Positions 1 to 11,241 of a DNA stretch of 64,000 nt are shown here, one piece after another; position 1 is the stretch's first letter; the number at the start of each line of letters is the position of its first letter. This DNA comes from Pyrrhoderma lamaoense (taxonomy: Eukaryota > Basidiomycota > Agaricomycetes > Hymenochaetales > Hymenochaetaceae). Location: assembly GCA_002794735.1 (NCBI GenBank), contig NBAZ01000004.1:248001-312000 (forward strand), read 5' to 3'. The translations under genes and the position numbers were made by a program. Below the pieces are notes generated by a model. It saw only the letters and a list, made by a program, of their open reading frames with translations, did not search any database and had not been told where the DNA came from.

Positions 1-53
1 TGAGAGAGTTGGTGACGGTGGACCTGGAGCAACGGCGGTTGCATTTTGATTAA
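1..53 (+). CDS. C-terminal tail of an upstream gene (partial)
   Basis: Reading from base 3, the window opens with 16 codons (RELVTVDLEQRRLHFD) followed by TAA at 51-53. The residue mix looks like real protein, not random translation. Only the end of the gene lies in the window, so the product cannot be named. The other two forward frames also stay open briefly, so this rests on composition alone. Confidence 0.35.
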   Translation, partial: RELVTVDLEQRRLHFD

Positions 54-625
54 GAGTAAGCGTTCGTAACGAGCGTGGGCGAGGCATGTCTAGCCGAAAA
101 TATTGTGATCTGGCCCCGTCTTCGTCGAGATTCAAGTTGTGCAAATACGAGCGGTAGGGGCTTACTTCGCAGCTGCGGCTACTTTAGGTATTGCCTCGCC
201 GGAGATCACTGCGCGGAGGGTTCGACTACACGATAACTCATTTTTCTTATTATCAAAGGCTTATGATTAACTAAATCTGTCTGGTATATCTTCTACTCTC
301 TTGATTGAGTCGAATGACCCTCATCCAAACATGTAATTTTAATTATTTCGACTTATTAAGTCTCTGACTTTAGCTCAACTACCCGCTCATAAATGCATAG
401 TAATCTCAATCTTCCGAAGTTATCCTAGAAGTGAAAACGCCTATGCTTCTATTACGATTATGATCAATTATTAGATGCACGAGATGCAAATTATTTATAC
501 AGAACCCACAGTATGTGGGTGACAAAATAATATGATGGGCTAGGGCTACATACACGGTGCTATTAACTATTTGTGTTGAGCGAGATGAAGAAACACAAAC
601 TTACATTGACTTAGGTTTGAGTAGA
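54..625. other. intergenic, convergent 3' flanks
   Basis: AT-rich DNA between the end of the upstream plus-strand gene and the 3' end of the bL19m gene on the minus strand. I see no coding signal, RNA gene or repeat; it probably holds two 3' untranslated regions. Confidence 0.5.
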
Positions 626-1147
626 CTATGAGCGAACACCGGCGGAGATTGAAGTCATTTTTTCTGGTGAATCTCGCAAGTAAAACAACTTTGCTCTCCT
701 CATTCTCTTTCCCGTCCGTCCTCCTTCTCCACTGGCCCGCTGAACGACAGTAATCTTCTGCAAATCTGGAGAATTGACGAAAATCTGCATTTCTACACCA
801 ATTTTCTGCACAACGTTGCGGAGAACGAAGCTCGTATGAGGCCCTCGACGCCGGATTGACATTAATACACCAGAAAATGAAAATGGTGCTTGTTGCGTGT
901 GTACTGTTAAGACAGAACCAGGTAGCAATCTTTCTGGGTGCCGTCTGCTGAAAAGCACATCGACCATATGTCGTTTTTCTGGAGCCACGAGCGTTTTACG
1001 AAGGTGTTCCATGAGTCCCCGGCCTTTCCTCAAAGCATCGGTCGGAGGTAAAGGTGCATCAGCAACCGTCGCAACCTTTGAGAAAGGATATACAGTTGAA
1101 GTTGTTGACATCTGCCTACGGGCCCATCTTGCAAAATGAGAAAGCAT
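626..1147 (-). CDS. IMG1: mitochondrial ribosomal protein bL19m (IMG1-like)
   Basis: A single 173-residue reading frame. The N-terminus is basic and rich in Ser/Thr (MLSHFARWARRQMSTTSTVY), as expected of a mitochondrial import signal. The core follows the L19 pattern: a PGSVLTVHT strand, the segment FSGVLMSIRRRGPHTSFVLR, and a GVEMQIFVNSPDLQKITVVQ strand, then a basic tail with RRAKLFYLRD. L19 sits at the interface of the two ribosomal subunits, here in the mitochondrial matrix. The ATG chosen is the first in frame; the next Met (residue 13) would remove much of the presequence. No intron is needed, unusual for this window. It lies downstream of, and on the same strand as, the P450 gene. Confidence 0.88.
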   Translation of the reverse strand: MLSHFARWARRQMSTTSTVYPFSKVATVADAPLPPTDALRKGRGLMEHLRKTLVAPEKRHMVDVLFSRRHPERLLPGSVLTVHTQQAPFSFSGVLMSIRRRGPHTSFVLRNVVQKIGVEMQIFVNSPDLQKITVVQRASGEGGRTGKRMRRAKLFYLRDSPEKMTSISAGVRS

Positions 1148-1525
1148 CCCCTACCGCAAGCGACTGTCGAGTGTTTAAGTTTTGAGTCTGAGAACTGAGA
1201 GTTACCAGTATTAGACCACGTTCAGACTAAGAGAATGACTGTGTCGATCATTTTCCTAATAAAGTCGCTAAAGAGCAATACTGATATTAATAATAGTCAC
1301 TTTTATTATACTGTAACTGTGTGACAGAAAGTAATATGAATTCTATTACTATCTTGTTAAGTAAGTTGATAGTAAGAGCAATAGTTATCTATATTTCAAA
1401 CAAGTACTATTTTGTAGACTTAAGACTTAAAATTTAAAACTGACATGATCATAGTATACATACAAATGACATGCTGATATAAAAAATGCTAGTCCATTTC
1501 GATATTATCATTAGTGAGGAAACAT
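1148..1525. other. intergenic: bL19m promoter and P450 3' flank
   Basis: Very AT-rich spacer between the P450 stop codon and the bL19m start, both genes on the minus strand. No coding potential seen. Confidence 0.5.
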
Positions 1526-3601
1526 TTATAGTGATTTCTCTACAAGCTCATGCAAGTTAGGGATGCGAGGTTCAAACCGAACTCGGAAAGGTTGTGGGTG
1601 GGCATTTCCGGTGTCAGTAAAGGCTAGGCTATCTATGGGGGACGATGGGTCTTCAGAAATATTAAAGGCCCAGAATAGGTATGCAGTATTAATAAATACT
1701 GATCGATTTGCAACATGCTGTCCTGGGCAAACGCTGTTAATAGGGTTTAGTTAGTAGATCTACTTGCAACAATGAGATATTGACACACCGACGTCCAAAA
1801 CCGAAATTAAAGAATTTGATCTTTTCGTTTATCTCACCAGTTTCTGTAAGCCAGCGCGTTGGACGGAATGTTTCAGGTTCAGGATAGAAATCTTCATCTA
1901 GGCCAAGGGCCCTACAATGATGTGAGAATATAATTCTATACTTTACTATGATCACATTACCAATGGTTGGGGATAACTGTAGCACCTTCTGGGATGCGAT
2001 AAGATCCCCAGATGATATCCTTAGTGGCCCTGTGAGCGAAACCTCCTACACTGACGGGTCTCCAGCGAAACGTTTCGAGGTAGAATGCAGTAACCTTTGC
2101 TCAACATAAGTTTCATGAATAGCCTCTATAAGCTTGAGCACTCACCAGATTCAGTAGATCCATATCACCAAAAGAAGGCACTATGAAAGGAAGTTAAAAA
2201 CATGAGCTACACATGAAGGGTGATTGCCAACTTCTGTCATGGCCAACAACAGAGTCTATTTGTTCTTGAACTTGACGTTGAGCATCTGGAAATAGTGCCG
2301 CAGCCATTATGACCGTGCTTATTGCAGCAGCTGTCTTATTTAAGTATGAGTATATTGTCAGATTATTGCGACAAGGGGAGTTTAGACACACCGTATCGGA
2401 TCCAGCACCAAACATTGAACCGGCTAAGTATGCTAGTTCGTTGTCATCTAGCTCGAGTTCTGCTTGTCTCTCAATGAGATACTTTGCAAAGCAAGGTTGT
2501 GCTTCACCCCTTTGCTTCTCAGTGATAGATTATTAGTTTACCCAATTCATAACCGTATCACAAAAGTAATACCATTTGCCCCGAACTTTGTCTAATTGTG
2601 AGCGAAATAGAGCTAACTCTTCCTTATGATACTGTTTTAAAGTACTTGTATATCCTGGGAAGTACCTTAGCCAGGGATAGTAATCAATCATATAGTAACC
2701 AGGCTGTACAGCTTTTCCAAGACGACCAAGGCATTTATTAACTTCTTGAACTTCTAGGTCATGATAGGATGTTGGTGTGCGCTTTCCGTATGTAATTGTC
2801 ATGATAACGCTAGCAGCATACCTAATAAGCCAAGAAAGATCATTAGGTAAATAGATAGGTAACAGATTATTTTCCGTAAATCAATTACCGTTTTGCGTGA
2901 TTGAGGTGAGCATCTGGATTTTCCAGGATATCAAGAATGTGATTTTTCGCATTTGAGGCCTGGATGGGCTCGTAAACTTCGACTATCTTGGAATGAAGTT
3001 GAGACTGTAATGCCCTAAAGGAGTTACCGTTACTAGTCTCCCCTTGATTATGAGTTCAAAATCAGTTTACTTTCTTAGCTTTCGAAAACGTTCCCCGTGA
3101 CGTATTAGAAGAATCCGCTTATCCCCAGACAATATTTCACCAGCAGCGATACTTTTGGGCCGGTCCACCAAATATGCATTTTCTTTCTCCATAATGTCGA
3201 TTGCTGCCTGTTACAGGTATAGCAATCTATTAAGACGAAACCTCTTTCGTGATATCAAATGATTCACCTGCTGGCCGCAAATCACAACGATCGTGGAGCT
3301 ACCTCTCCGAAGAGAAAAGACTGGTCCATACACTTTAGACATCTCTGCAAAAGCCCTGGCAGCGCTGCACAACATTAAAATATGAAGTTACAACACCAGA
3401 GAGGGGATCCTTCACGTACTAAGCCTTTGGAAAATCATTTCCGTATAGCCAGTGTCCTGGAGGTCCAGGAGGTAGTGGGAGCTTAGAATCCTTGTCCTTG
3501 CGATCCCTGACGTATAGTATCAGCGAAGCTACAATGGCCACAGAAGCGAGTTTTGCAATATTAGACGAATTAGAGATAAATTCAGTAACTTGTGTAGACA
3601 T
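1526..3601 (-). CDS. cytochrome P450 monooxygenase, microsomal type
   Basis: A multi-exon P450 with every landmark present once spliced. A hydrophobic N-terminal anchor is followed by the proline hinge LPLPPGPPGHWLYGNDFPKA. The I-helix reads AGSMFGAGSDT, the K-helix ExxR is ETFR, the PERF-like motif is FRPTRW, and the haem loop is FGFGRRVCPG. The haem motif is split by a 55-base intron (about 1734-1788) between the two arginines and VCPG; the continuation ends at TAA 1526-1528. About 500 residues, normal for the class. It would be tethered to the ER and take electrons from P450 reductase to hydroxylate a small lipophilic molecule. The substrate cannot be told, and there is no biosynthetic cluster beside it. 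The start at 3601 heads a normal anchor and lies 543 bases from the divergent LLPH-like gene. Confidence 0.9.
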
Positions 3602-4144
3602 GATGCAGGTAGTCTATGGGAGATGTCGTTTGATTTATTGATTTATAGCTCGAGTTAAAGCGGCGATTCTCTTCCTAGATTGACTTTCTCATACATTGTA
3701 CTCGTTTCAAGTCTTTAGCCGATGAATAGGAAATGACCGAGATCAAATGACCTGAACACCGAGTCTTCTTGAGAGCTCTGATATAGCATTGGGCCATCTT
3801 CCAATCATGGTGCTGATATGTTATCATGCAAGCTCACGATGCGACATACATACATTCATTTCTCTGCGCCGTCAGCAATCCAAGAAAAGGATGTGATCAG
3901 GAGCGGAGTCAAATGATAGGGCGAGAACTAGTCGCCGTGGGAATGAGAATACTTTCTTGGCATTCTCTCAATTTTGGTTTGCGGTTCTTCCGTAAGCAAA
4001 TACGTTTTGCTTTCATTCATATTTTGCGGCTGCGACTGTCCTCTTTTACTCATATAAGATAACAGCTGTTACCTTGGTTGCATTCTAAACAAACAGACAA
4101 AAAAACAACAAAAAAAGAACAGGTCGTAAACCCAAACTTCACAA
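3602..4144. promoter_or_regulatory. divergent intergenic region P450 / LLPH-like
   Basis: This 543-base stretch separates two oppositely transcribed start codons and must hold both promoters. A 78-codon frame inside it has no recognisable protein pattern. I see no convincing TATA box. Confidence 0.45.
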
Positions 4145-4851
4145 ATGGGAAAATCAATTCGCTCAAAAACCAAGCGCTCATTCCGGTCGAAGAAACGCGA
4201 GGACGGTGTCTATGCAGCTATCGAAGCAGCAAGATTACAAAGATTGTCTGCAAAGCTCAATGCCGTGCGGGAAGCTGACAAGGATGGTGATGTCGTGATA
4301 AATGACGAAGAGGGTAACACTACTGTTCCAGGTTCGTCTTGGTTCCTACTTTTCGGTCTCATCGAGCCTTTCGATGTAGATTTTGAAAGTTTGGATGGGA
4401 TAGGAGGAGCCTTGACCCCCTGCATCACAGATGCTTACTGATGTTCTCTTCAACCGATTGGGGGGACTTCATACCTTTCATACCTCCGTCTCCTTTTCTA
4501 CTTCATTCAAGAGGATGTTTTAGAGTCAGTCTATTAACTTCCGCTGTTAATCTTTGTAGACGGGGCAAATCTGGACATACCAAATCCAGGTACATCATAC
4601 ATATCATTTCTTGATCTAAGTCTTTATACTCATCAGATGCTCCTACAACTTCTGTAGATACCATGCAGCTTGATGATGCATCGACTCCGGACGTCTCGAA
4701 GAAAATCTCAACGCATGGTCCCCGTGGCTCACGCCGAGAGGAATGGCGCAAATCAAAAGGGATGTCAGCTCGTCCTAAGTCTCGAGGCATGAATCGGCAG
4801 GGAGGTCCTGCGGCAAAATCAAGGCCTGGCCGGCCTCACCGTCGTCGTTAA
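4145..4851 (+). CDS. LLPH / yeast YBL028C-like nucleolar protein (DUF2423)
   Basis: The protein begins MGKSIRSKTKRSFRSKKRE, the signature of the DUF2423 family, which includes yeast YBL028C and animal LLPH. These are small basic nucleolar or chromatin proteins linked to pre-60S ribosomes. Three exons fit in phase: 4145-4331, a 30-base micro-exon 4560-4589 flanked by good AG and GT sites, and 4637-4851. The joined protein is about 143 residues. The C-terminal exon reads KKISTHGPRGSRREEWRKSK and ends in a run of Arg, His and Pro, matching the family's conserved C-terminal block. The first intron is 228 bases, long for this genome. Reading through it without splicing gives a spurious 98-residue product. 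Confidence 0.8.
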
Positions 4852-5390
4852 GAGTTGTTCATTCTTTATAGAGGATATTGAATTTCCATATGCTACTTTA
4901 TTGTGAAATTATCAAAAATGTTCATTCAGTGAGTAGCTTTAGATGGCGATCATGATAACTTAATGTTTGATGATAAGTATATACTAGATTAGTTCGTGTT
5001 GTACCTTTGAATTGTATTCCTAGTGATCTCCCCCTCCTTTCGAATGCTAGCAGATAGCGAATATGTTGTCTCACTTAACTGGTTTCAAGTTGGACGGTTT
5101 GCTCCTCTTTATGATCACGGCTTTGATATAAGTAGATGCATATCTTTGTGAGAAGCTACCGAATACAATATAGGAGCATCAAGCGATGATCACAGATATG
5201 TTTCGTTGATAGATGGTTGGCACTACTTGATATTGCAGTACTCATCATAGACAGCTATAATCACTGAAATCGGCAGTTCTCCCTCCAACTTCTTAATGAT
5301 ATCCTCGGATAATTGATCTTGCAATGTTGAAGATTCCTCGATTTAAAGGACCCATGCTCTAATTGCTTTTGATCAAAAGCCTTACTCGCC
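4852..5390. other. intergenic
   Basis: AT-rich spacer between two plus-strand genes: the 3' flank of the LLPH-like gene and the promoter of the DUF6533 gene. Nothing else recognised. Confidence 0.45.
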
Positions 5391-7225
5391 ATGACCTTCT
5401 TCAGGACCATGCAAGAGCCATATCCATTAAAACAGTATGAGTTGGTAGAGCTATCTTATAGCATTTACGTGTCTCGGGTAGGTCCATACCACTTAGCATG
5501 AGAGTATACTTATGAATTTTATATTTATCAGCTTACGGTTGGTTCGTAATTTCGTAATTGAAATAAGACGAAGAGAAACTCACCTATCCCTTTAGTTGCA
5601 ATCGTCGCGTGCCTAGTACGTACATGTATATCACCCTCAAACCTTGTACCGTTGCTCACTAGATTCCAGATCTATGACTACCTTTTAACATTCAGCGATG
5701 AAATGAACGTAATCTGGCCGACACGTTTGACCATAGCAAAAATAGCATTTTTCTTTAACCGGTACCTACCATTTATTGCAAACATTGGGATGATGTATAG
5801 TAAGTCTAATAACCAGTATAAAGTTATGGATAGAACTGAAATAAAGGATCATATGTTCCATCGACAGCTCTCGTCATTGGTTCAGGATATAACAATGTAC
5901 TAATAACAGGGTCTTTATTCTTCCTAAAAGCTGAGCGTATGCTAATGACAAATCCCGAACAGACATGCAACCTTCAGTTTCTTCTCTTCAGTAGTCCGTA
6001 TTTACGCAAATTATCATCCACTAGTCGTTAGAACTTATGCCGTGATGAATAGGTCTTATTATATCCGAAATAATTATTGCAGCCTGTCCGTAATATTTCT
6101 CTAGAAGTCAGGTCGGAAGATTGATCAATTATTCTAATGGTCTTATAAAGTTATTGTGTACGTGCGCGCTTATGCGGTTTGGGGGTGTAGGCGTCCGATT
6201 TTCTATCTTCTTGCTGCGGCTTATGTGGTCAGTATCATCAACATCATTGATATATACATAGTCTTATCAAGATCATACTGATGCTATACACATGCTTTAG
6301 GCGTTTAGTGCCGTAGCTGTATTCTTCTCAGTCCACTTTGTCCGCACTTCAACGGGTATAAAAGTCTTTTATCACAATGTTATCACAATTAACAGGTTTT
6401 TTTGTGATAAAGTATATCATCAAAGAATATTCTTGTCGGGATGTCTCCTTGGATTACATAGTTGCTATGCATGCATTTTTTCTATGATAGTCATAGTAAT
6501 CTCCGAAGCGTGTGAGCATTTGAAATATTATTCCGAGAAACTGGTTTAACTTTTTTGTCTATCCTATAGTTGCCTTAAGTATGATTCTTATTAGAAAAGG
6601 TATTTATATTCACGATTGTATTACCTATGATATATCAAATTCATTGTATTCTAGCTCAATTGGACCGTTCGACATTGATGCGCCGTATCGCTGAAGATGG
6701 TGATTTGTTGTTATCTACCTTGCGAATTCTATGAATTGACGACGTTCTCCCTTCTCCTTTTTAGGTATATGGTATTTTTTCGTTGTTATTTGTGCGTGCG
6801 CCTATCTCCCAATGTTGACAGCTTGATATGCTGAGGTCAGAAAATTCGTATTAACGCATCTTTATCTATTCAAAGGCGCTTCTGTCGCGAACATTTTTGC
6901 TCTGAGTGTGACAAACCCTGGACTGTGCGACTTCCTTCTTGCGTAAGTATCAATGCACAATTTTTTAAATGGTTTATCCGTTCATCACTATCAATCTAGA
7001 CTGCAATCTACTCTTCAAAGCATCTGCTGTACAAGACTTCTCCTGCGCACCAGGCAACGCCCGGAAAATCGTGATATTCCGAATTCTCTGACGCTCACGT
7101 GGGCATGTCCCTCTGATTCTCAAGTTCCGTCAAGAGTCCAGAGTTCCGCTGATAACGACATAGAGCTCAACCTAATGAAAGATTCTCAACCAATTAGCGC
7201 CAATACTAGTGGCGTTAAGTTCTAG
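5391..7225 (+). CDS. DUF6533 seven-helix membrane protein (many introns)
   Basis: No single frame shows this gene; it appears only when short exons are joined. Exon 1 (5391-5477) gives LVELSYSIYVSR. Exon 2, from 5670, gives IYDYLLTFSDEMNVIWPTR and NRYLPF, the hallmark of the DUF6533 domain found in mushroom-forming fungi. Further in-order pieces follow: RAYAVWGCRRPIFYLLAAAY near 6160-6235, AVAVFFSVHFVRTST near 6300-6345, a helix near 6440-6541, STLMRRIAEDG near 6660-6700, IWYFFVVICACAYLPMLTA near 6767-6822, and ASVANIFALSVTNPGLCDFL near 6877-6940. The last exon, about 6999-7225, ends at TAG. Each piece is bounded by plausible splice sites. The family is membrane bound with unknown function. 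Middle exon borders are approximate, and an internal break cannot be excluded. Confidence 0.6.
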
Positions 7226-7902
7226 TGCTGAATACCCATCAACTACCCCTTTCTATTAGCCTTGATATTTAGCAATTAAACAGACCCTAGATTTCTGTGG
7301 CTTAGAAAACGAGCTGGACACGAGTTTGTGGTTGGTGATGACCAATTATGCATCCATAAAAAAATCACTGTACAAATACATTTCGGAGGATTGTACTACA
7401 AATATCATTAACCATGTGTAAACCAGGAATCAGTGAAAAGGTATATCGGATTTAAATCTCCTAGAAGAATTATACACGTAAGTCGTAATTGAAGGGGGAA
7501 ATAGTAGACAGTTTTATAAGGTCGAAAATAATCACAAACGGATAATCCGAGTTCTAAATGGTCGAGTCAATGGCAACAAGACTACCTATACCATGTACGA
7601 AGTTATGTCTTTGTGGTGTACTTTGACATGTCCATCAGAATCCAATCCTCCAATAGCGTATGCTGGTCCCATCTCAAGATCTCGAGGTGTTTTCAAGGTA
7701 TCAGAGGTGACTGCAGAGCTAACATTCCCATCGAAGTCCACGCCACTAGAAATTTTTACGTTCAGATCACCACGTCTGATAAATGCAAAGAAAAGAAGAG
7801 TGCGAAGTTGGAGAAAAAAGTTTCATATAATCGAACTTCCGGACATTGCATGGAAGCAGACAAAAAGGACCGTTGTTTGCTATAAGAGAATGATTATGAA
7901 AC
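7226..7902. other. convergent intergenic region between two membrane protein genes
   Basis: Bases between the stop codons of two convergent seven-helix genes. Two overlapping open frames near 7593-7922 on the plus strand have no family pattern and run into the end of the minus-strand gene, so I read them as chance frames. Confidence 0.45.
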
Positions 7903-9521
7903 TCACTCCAAGTTTTCCATAGTGATCTGGTCAGTTCGAATGTGTACTTCGGGACGGTGATATCTCGGTGGCTTTGCTACACCAGGGACGAAACCCGTCG
8001 AAGAGAAGCGCACATGGCTGTCTAAGGACTTTGCCTGGTTATTGGCATAGCCATTAGGTCCCACATACAAATCGTTATTACCATAGTCTTGTAATCGCAT
8101 TACACATCGACAAGCGGCAATAGAGCTAAAATTGGGACATGAAAACACTGAATCTGAAGACAGTTATTCTAAGGCACTTACGCGACTGTTGCGGCGGGGA
8201 CAGTAGCAATTCTGAAGGGGAACCCCATGGTGTTTAGAGTTTGGCCCTCACGGGATCAATAAAGTATCACTTACACATTCATTGAAGCTTGATAATTTTA
8301 TAAGTCAGCTAGCCACGCCTTGGAGGATGGTTAGAACTCACTATTAAGATCCAGACTATTGAGAATCTTTACGTAATGCAATCGTGTCAGAACTCCTATC
8401 AAACAGATAGCTTTAGGAATTCCACTTACTGCAGGTATCAAGTTCACCGAGAAGGTTACCGTCCAATAAATCAGTCCGTCACGGAATAGAAGATGCCATA
8501 GGCCCGAACGGGAAGAATTCCGTAGTAGAGCCGTGCATGTATAAGCAAATATGATAAGGTCAAATCCCATTGCTGTTAATTCGCGACAAGGGTTGAATCA
8601 GTGGATGAAGTCGACTAAGTAATTTGACACTACGACTTACTAGCGAAAAATGTGAATTTCAAGATAGCTGAGTTGGTCGAATTTACAATACACTGCCCTG
8701 TTGCTGGATCCCATACCGCACGTACGATAATTATACCATGATACAAAAGACCCCAGTGCGCAAGGCACAATATTAAGAGTGGGACGACTACGGTCAATTT
8801 CCGTTCCCAAATGGCAATCCTAGATGACATTATTTAAAATAAAAACTTCCAGAGCGCAAACTATAACTCACGTTCTGATCATTAGCGATGTCGAGGCGCA
8901 TAGAATAGCCATGTTCCCCGTCCAAGAGTTAAAAGTATATAATGCCTGTAAAGATAGTTCACGTAATCATACCATATAACTGAGCGGAATAATCTCGTAC
9001 ACCACAATTAACCTTGATAATACGACACGTCCGTCAGCGGCGTCCAATTAATACGTTTAAAAAGGGGACTTACCTCCTTTGTTACATTGAAAGATACAAT
9101 CCTTTTCATTGGTCAGTTTCCGATCTTCTTTTGTAAGTGAAAATTATGCTTACAAGCCAATCAAAGCCCACAGCATACAATATCGACATAAAAAGTAGAA
9201 GACTAGATAGTAGAGTTATATTATAAGATAAGCATTTATGTACTAGATAACATACTCTGCAGAGTAAAGTCAGATACCTATTGCTTTATGGATCAAATTC
9301 TGCTTACCATAGGCCATCTAAACGTCCTCTGCCGTGTCACAAGTAATGACCATTCAACACCAAGCGTTTGAAATAGCTCCCAGCAGTAAACACCAAACAA
9401 GGCATATATGAGTTTTTGGAAAGCAGCTGCAATGGATATACGTGAGCTTCATGACGGTAGCTATACACATATACTCACCATAATCTTTGGCATTTTCAGT
9501 ATTGGAAGCCCAGTCGACCAT
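7903..9521 (-). CDS. Agaricomycete-type seven-helix membrane protein
   Basis: The chosen start gives MVDWASNTENAKDYAAFQKL, then GVYCWELFQTLGVEW and FRWPM, a pattern I know from a large family of uncharacterised multi-pass proteins of mushroom-forming fungi. Later exons give IAIWERKLTVVVPLLILCLA, the segment LLFRDGLIYW, SVNLIPAILNSLDLN, and MNVIATVPAATVASIAACRC. The last exon is a soluble tail of about 75 residues ending ENLE. Helices alternate with short loops as in a seven-helix protein. Between FRWPM and LTNEKDC, near 9100-9310, the exon phases do not join with GT-AG sites, so the gene may carry a small break there. The final stop follows a possible GTGAGT donor, so the tail might be longer. 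Function unknown. Confidence 0.6.
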
Positions 9522-9813
9522 TGTTACAGAGGTCTATCCTGAGGAGAGGAGAATGGCAGGAAAGGAGGAAGAGGGTTTGCTCCTGGAAGAAAGTACTCCA
9601 AAGCAGGGGAATAAAAGGCAGGTCGAATAGAAGAGAAGCATGCATGATCACGCACAGACTCCGTGAATAATTAGATGTCTGAAGGAGAGCGTCGTCTAAA
9701 CTCCAGTAAAGCCATGGATCAAATTTTGAGAAACTCCCAGACCGGCTTAAAATATATCCTTATGCGGAGCAATTTACGGATCTACAACGGCTCTCTTTAG
9801 AGAAAGGACCCCC

Positions 9814-10716
9814 TTATGGGAATGCGGCGCCTGCTATTAGCATGCAGACTACGACCGATGTTGACGACAGAGCCAAATAAACCATGCCGCGAGTGGCTAC
9901 CGGACTCGCCATGTTCGAATCTGGCGTTTTAGCAAGATCTGGTTCTTTTATCTCCCCTTTATAATGTATTTTAGTCTCGAGAATATGATCGAGGTGTATC
10001 AAAAGCAATCTTGCAGTAATTGTATGACCACATGTAAATTAGAAATTCGGAAGCTCTGACTCACTGGCAAAAATCTTATGGCGTAGGACAGACGGAGTAC
10101 ACTGCCAGTTACTGCAACACGTCTGTCCAAATGTTCAGTATAAAGATCGCAAGCCACACCTATCCATGTGTTCATTGTTCATTTTGTACCTACACGAGAC
10201 TAGTTACATTTCACAAGAGAAGCTGCAAAATAGGCAACAAAAAACAGGTGTAGAGATCCCATACTTTTGAGTGCATCGACGACATATTTCGGAAAACGCG
10301 TGTACAGCCAAGAGATCCGCATCGAGTTATACTCCGTCAACGTTAGGCGGTTTTAACAAACAAGCAGGAATTTGAAGTGTGGTCAGGGTTCTCTTCCCAC
10401 TTCAGCTTCTTGAATATCAGAAAAGAATCAGATAGGACGGGTTCAAAATCATATCCGATCACCCGAACCAGTCTAGTATAGTTTCATTATCCTCACTTGT
10501 TCACTTGACAAGAATGTTGAGCAAAATTCGGTAATGAAGCTCCGGCTTTATCTGAGATGCCTGATGCCGGAGTAGTTGGTGGATGTCACGAAGAACACAC
10601 ATGTTATGCGTCGACGAGCTACGCAATGCTCGCCAGCCACGTTTTGAAGGTGTTCTAATAGAGGATAGAAGTAGATTGAATTTAGACATGAAGGAACACC
10701 GAATAACGTGATGCAA
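9814..10716 (-). CDS. uncertain multi-exon gene, unknown product
   Basis: Three minus-strand segments look protein-like. One, about 10500-10716, contains TPSKRGWRALRSSSTHNMCV and LLRHQASQIKPELHYRILLN. A second, about 10083-10165, contains WIGVACDLYTEHLDRRVAVT. The third, 9814-10010, has a Lys/Glu-rich part followed by the hydrophobic tail MVYLALSSTSVVVCMLIAGA and TAA. I could not join them in one phase with canonical sites and do not recognise the family. It could be a real gene with a C-terminal membrane anchor, a damaged gene, or chance. The DNA from 9522 to 9813 and from 10717 to 11241 shows nothing else. Confidence 0.25.
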
Positions 10717-11241
10717 GTCGATATAAACGTCGATCGAAGTGTACGACTATTTGCAACTCTGATCTCCTCTCACACATGTAGTATAACTCCTGAACTCAGA
10801 TCTAGCGGTACTTGAACAACAATCGAGTTGCTGGCTCTAATGAAATAAGTCAAACGTCTCGAACGAATAAACATCAACAAATGACATGATTTCAGTTTAT
10901 TCGCATCATTATTCTTTGGCAATACTCAGATACTTCGATTTCTATGTATGAACACACATACTTCCATTTTCGCGTCATTGTCTTGGACGCCGTGTGTGTA
11001 CAGTCTGTCGATATTGATAGGTTGTCCGTAAAGTACCTTGAATATTCTCATTTCACCTTTGAGGGCTTTCTCCACACTTGAACAAACCATTATTTTCTAA
11101 CAGTTAGAATACAAAACAATTACAAAGCTATACACAAAACCGGGATCCATTCGGATACACAACCTTACACACATAACTGTAGTGTAGTCAAGCACTCGCA
11201 CATTTTGAAAGTCATGAGACAATTGTATCAGCTTATGTTCC

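Noticed and set aside
897..1139. 80-codon plus-strand frame
   Set aside because: Lies antisense inside the bL19m gene; a shadow of its codons.
7593..7922. Overlapping plus-strand frames of 109 and 90 codons
   Set aside because: No family pattern, two phases equally open, and they overlap the 3' end of the opposite membrane protein gene.
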